From: DATFQI01 sp963831105
GTDB taxonomy: Bacteria; Actinomycetota; Thermoleophilia; Solirubrobacterales; Solirubrobacteraceae
Length of the DNA stretch: 64,000 bases
Direction: 5' to 3'
Assembly: GCA_963831105.1 (NCBI GenBank)
Contig: CAWHOS010000002.1
Location: 50,793-114,792, forward strand
A program made the translations under genes and the position numbers. The notes beneath the pieces are model-generated. The model was not told the origin of the DNA. It did not search any database and worked only from the letters and a program-made list of their open reading frames with translations. The number at the start of each line of letters is the position of its first letter. Positions within the stretch are counted from its first letter, which is position 1. Positions 62,250 to 64,000 of the stretch are shown here, piece after piece.

Positions 62250-62471
62250 ATGTCTATCGCCTGCGGCACGTGCCGGTCAAGGCGAGTTGTGAGCGGCTCG
62301 CCCGCCTATCCGCGCGGGCACAGCTTCAGCGTCTAAGGGTCGAACGAGGGCAAGACGCACACGTACAAGTGCATCGACGGCCAATGGGAGGAGACGGTCC
62401 CTCTAGCCGCCGGCCAGTTCGTCAGCACGAGCACGTACACAACGGCGACCGTCGCGGTCGCCATGCTCTAG
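62250..62471 (+). pseudogene. small Cys-containing protein interrupted by an in-frame TAA
   Basis: From ATG 62250 the frame reads MSIACGTCRSRR, then SPAYPRGHSFSV, TAA at 62334-62336, then in the same frame GSNEGKTHTYKCIDGQWEET to TAG 62469. The text on both sides of the TAA reads as one domain with two or three cysteines, so a nonsense change (for example from a Ser codon) is likely. It is divergent from the effector-like gene with 19 bases between starts. Confidence 0.55.
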
Positions 62472-62907
62472 CGCCAGCGCGACGATCTGTTCGGCGATCC
62501 GCCGCTGCGCTATCGCAACGAGGCAGACCCGATAGCGCCCCTGAGTCTTCGCGAGCTGTCGCAACTCGCGCATTGCGACACTCGACAGCTCGAGTTGGGG
62601 GCTGCTCCTGGCAGGCGATTGCGAAAGCGGAGGTCCTGAGTGGGAATGCGGCGCGGCTGTGGGTCGGCGCGCCCATGCTGTGCCTATGCACGACCTTGGG
62701 ACAGGACGGGCTGACAGCGCGACTGCTCGTCGTCAGGAGCGAGCGTCCTCGGTGTCCGCACTCGGACGGTCGCTCCCGTACGAAGGCACGTCCGCGGCTC
62801 TGGAGCTCGATCCTGTACCGATGAATTGAATGCCCATACTCGGTCTCTTGGTCGAAGGGGTCCACTACGACGGAAAGGGCCCCAGCTACGACGACAGGAG
62901 ACGCTTC
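62472..62907. other. 436-base non-coding stretch before the VOC gene
   Basis: No gene is seen. It contains dispersed repeat C (62566-62624) and, at 62512, a CTATCGCAACGAGGCAGA block that recurs at 63508 as CTGTCGCAACGAGGCAGA. The ribosome site of the VOC gene (CAGGAGA) lies at the end. Confidence 0.6.
62566..62624 (+). repeat. dispersed island repeat, copy C, with hairpin
   Basis: TCGCGCATTGCGACACTCG plus GCTGCTCCTGGCAGGCGATTG match A and B. The copy sits in a perfect dyad, GAGCTGTCG (62553-62561) and CGACAGCTC (62583-62591), with an inner TCGCAA/TTGCGA pair, giving a strong stem-loop. Confidence 0.6.
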
Positions 62908-63318
62908 ATGAATTGGACGCTCGAAGTGGTGTGGGTCCCGGTCTCGGACGTGGACCGTGCGAAGGCGTTCTACGCCGAGCAGCTCGGGTTCAACGTGGAC
63001 CACGACACCCAGGTCAGCGAGGGGAATCGGATCGTTCAGCTCACCCCTCCCGGGTCTGGCTGTTCGATCGTCATCGGTGAGGGGACGATCGCTCCGGAAA
63101 TGCCGCCGGGCTCCCTCAAGGGCTTGCAGCTGGTCGTTTCCGACATCCACGCGGCACACGCTCAGCTCGGCGAGCGAGGGGTGGAGGTCGGTGAGATCCA
63201 GGTCATGGGCGAGAACCCCAGACCTCAGCCCGACCCACTCGACAATGTCGGATTCGTCTTCTTCAGCGATCCGGACGGCAACGGGTGGGCCGTGCAGCAG
63301 ATATCTGCCCGAGGCTAG
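62908..63318 (+). CDS. VOC-family (glyoxalase/dioxygenase superfamily) protein
   Basis: 136 residues. VVWVPVSDVDRAKAFYAEQLGFNVDHD is the typical first beta-alpha-beta unit and GFVFFSDPDGNGWAVQQ the second, with the metal-ligand Glu/His positions partly replaced. The subgroup resembles bleomycin-resistance-like VOC proteins annotated as glyoxalases; substrate unknown. ATG 62908 has CAGGAGA eight bases upstream. It is the last intact gene of the island. Confidence 0.85.
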   Translation: MNWTLEVVWVPVSDVDRAKAFYAEQLGFNVDHDTQVSEGNRIVQLTPPGSGCSIVIGEGTIAPEMPPGSLKGLQLVVSDIHAAHAQLGERGVEVGEIQVMGENPRPQPDPLDNVGFVFFSDPDGNGWAVQQISARG

Positions 63319-63691
63319 TCTCAGCCCCGCGGCGCCGCGCGGGATTCTCGGGCTTGCCGCTTCTGCTGTTGCCCGCGTTGCGAGCGTGTCCGTGGTCGAC
63401 GTGCGCACGCCTGCCAAGGACGACCAGCGGAAGTCCCACTCGGCCGGAGCCGTTGCATCCGGTGCATAGGCACGACGTGCGCGCGCGATCGGAGGAAGCT
63501 CGCGCGGCGTCGCTGTCGCAACGAGGCAGAAGCGAGAGCCGATGCCGTCTGGACGGGTCGTGTTCTCGAGGGCGGTACGAACGTACGCTCGGGGACAACC
63601 GCGGGGACAATTCCGAGAGCAAGTCAGAGCAACTGAGAGCAACTGCGATCGCCTGAGAGCGCCGTATACGCCTCAGGCGTACCCGGTGGTG
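63319..63691. other. non-coding right end of the island
   Basis: No gene is seen. It carries arm-type sites: GGGGACAACC and GCGGGGACAATT (63591-63612) and the ten-base tandem repeats at 63616-63660. Confidence 0.6.
63616..63660. repeat. ten-base tandem repeats near attR
   Basis: AGAGCAAGTC, AGAGCAACTG, AGAGCAACTG, CGATCGCCTG, AGAGC follow each other without gaps at a ten-base period, close to one DNA turn. They sit 32 bases inside the attR core and are probably binding sites for integrase or an accessory protein. Confidence 0.6.
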
Positions 63692-63738
63692 CGGGTTGTG
63701 GTCCCGGCGGCCGCGGGTTCGAGTCCCGTCGCTCACCC
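63692..63738 (+). repeat. attR: second copy of the 47-base tRNA-His 3' part
   Basis: It is identical to 57618-57664. It lacks the 5' half of the tRNA, so it is not a functional gene. It defines the right boundary of the island. Confidence 0.9.
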
Positions 63739-64000
63739 TCTTCGTCCCTGCAAATCGCGATGTTCCGCTCAGCGGTAGATCGGGCGCGGGGCAAACGCGG
63801 GGAAAAAGCGCGGTTTTCAGGCCGGCACAGGGCAAGCTGGGGAACCCCAAGGCCACGCTGCAGAGCCAAATATCGTCGGCGGCCTCCGGGATGCACGGGG
63901 TCGTATCCCGGAGGCCGTTTTGTTACGCAAGGCTGCGTGAAGTACCGCCGCTCGCGCGGTCCACCTATACCTCGTCGCTCGCGCCAAGCCATGGGCAGTT
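63739..64000. other. region beyond attR, no gene seen
   Basis: No convincing gene. Bases 63787-63815 (CGGGGCAAACGCGGGGAAAA) resemble the arm site next to attL (57726-57756), and CCTGCAAATCGC resembles the sequence after the true tRNA. This may mean a second, tandem or remnant element begins here. Confidence 0.5.
63881..63924 (+). terminator. strong rho-independent terminator
   Basis: GGCCTCCGGGAT (63881-63892) and ATCCCGGAGGCC (63905-63916) pair perfectly, followed by GTTTTGTT. It is the clearest intrinsic terminator of the window; the transcript it ends is unidentified. Confidence 0.85.

Larger units (their letters stand above)
57618..63738. mobile_element. integrated genomic island in tRNA-His (about 6.1 kb, degenerate)
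   Basis: The island is bounded by 47-base identical repeats. It carries, in order, a crippled tyrosine integrase next to the tRNA, a pseudogene of an ABC substrate-binding protein, a frameshifted aldo/keto reductase, a relic of transposase type, an intact effector-like gene on the minus strand, a broken small Cys-containing gene and an intact VOC gene. Arm-type short repeats flank the att cores, and a family of dispersed 55-base repeats lies inside. It is probably no longer mobile by its own means. Confidence 0.85.

Noticed and set aside
57618..63738. Intact prophage or a contractile injection system locus
   Set aside because: No capsid, portal, tail, sheath, tube or baseplate genes are present; only a single effector-like gene.
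1..64000. CRISPR array
   Set aside because: No regularly spaced 25-40-base repeats with unique spacers were seen; the only short tandem repeats are the ten-base units at 63616-63660.

Overview
The window is very G+C-rich actinobacterial chromosome. The gene set (DUF1206 and DUF1015 proteins, phytase-like and CAP-domain secreted proteins, RTX-like and MopE-like calcium/metal-binding repeats, polyketone-style SDRs, GTG starts and stop/start overlaps of the ATGA or GTGA type) suggests Thermoleophilia, probably Solirubrobacterales (Solirubrobacter or Conexibacter type). That placement is inference from gene content; no 16S rRNA gene is present.

Layout. 1-12.6 kb: housekeeping and redox genes: a gamma-glutamylcyclotransferase-like tail, a PAP2 phosphatase, a UPF0104 membrane protein, thioredoxin reductase trxB, a secreted subtilase, a 3-hydroxyacyl-CoA dehydrogenase, NUDIX, OsmC and DUF1015 proteins. 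A CAP-domain secreted protein follows, preceded by a clear cyclic-di-GMP-I (GEMM) riboswitch, then tRNA-Pro(TGG). 12.7-16.7 kb: a shattered RTX-type secreted repeat protein, a second subtilase and tRNA-Arg(TCT). 16.7-30.2 kb: an accessory-looking stretch with an SDR lacking the usual catalytic residues, a vanadium haloperoxidase, a large LuxR/AAA regulator, hydrolases, LtrA, a GH-A glycosidase, a Tat-exported protein, an MFS pump with a tiny trailing ORF, and a frameshifted AAA ATPase with a palindromic operator. 30.2-36.5 kb: two frameshifted MopE-like secreted proteins, DUF1206, a receiver-PAS-histidine kinase and a J-domain protein.

36.6-56.2 kb is dominated by purine catabolism in two opposite-to-genome-start operons. 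Operon one (36.6-41.1 kb) carries uraD, uricase, uraH, allC, allB and a DUF3830 gene, with an NCS2 purine permease divergent from it. Operon two (49.4-56.2 kb) carries the three xanthine dehydrogenase subunits, an 8-oxoguanine/guanine-type deaminase, an unknown 82-residue protein and adenine deaminase. Together they form a path from adenine/oxidised guanine through xanthine and urate to allantoate and beyond. Between them sit a cysteine-dioxygenase-like cupin, proC, a serine hydrolase and a LysR/LysE exporter pair.

57.6-63.7 kb is a genomic island integrated in tRNA-His(GTG). A 47-base copy of the 3' part of that tRNA lies at 63692-63738. Next to the tRNA is a tyrosine integrase that has lost its catalytic core. 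The cargo is decayed (substrate-binding protein, aldo/keto reductase, a possible IS110 relic, a small Cys-containing protein with an internal TAA) except for an intact VOC protein and an intact, probably effector-like protein with the N-terminal LQR-GN-AV signature of contractile-injection-system cargo. The latter is the best candidate for unrecognised biology here.

A caution for the whole window: single-base frameshifts are frequent in the secreted repeat genes and the island and rare in the enzymes. Some are in G/C runs and could be sequencing errors, so calls of pseudogene are provisional.
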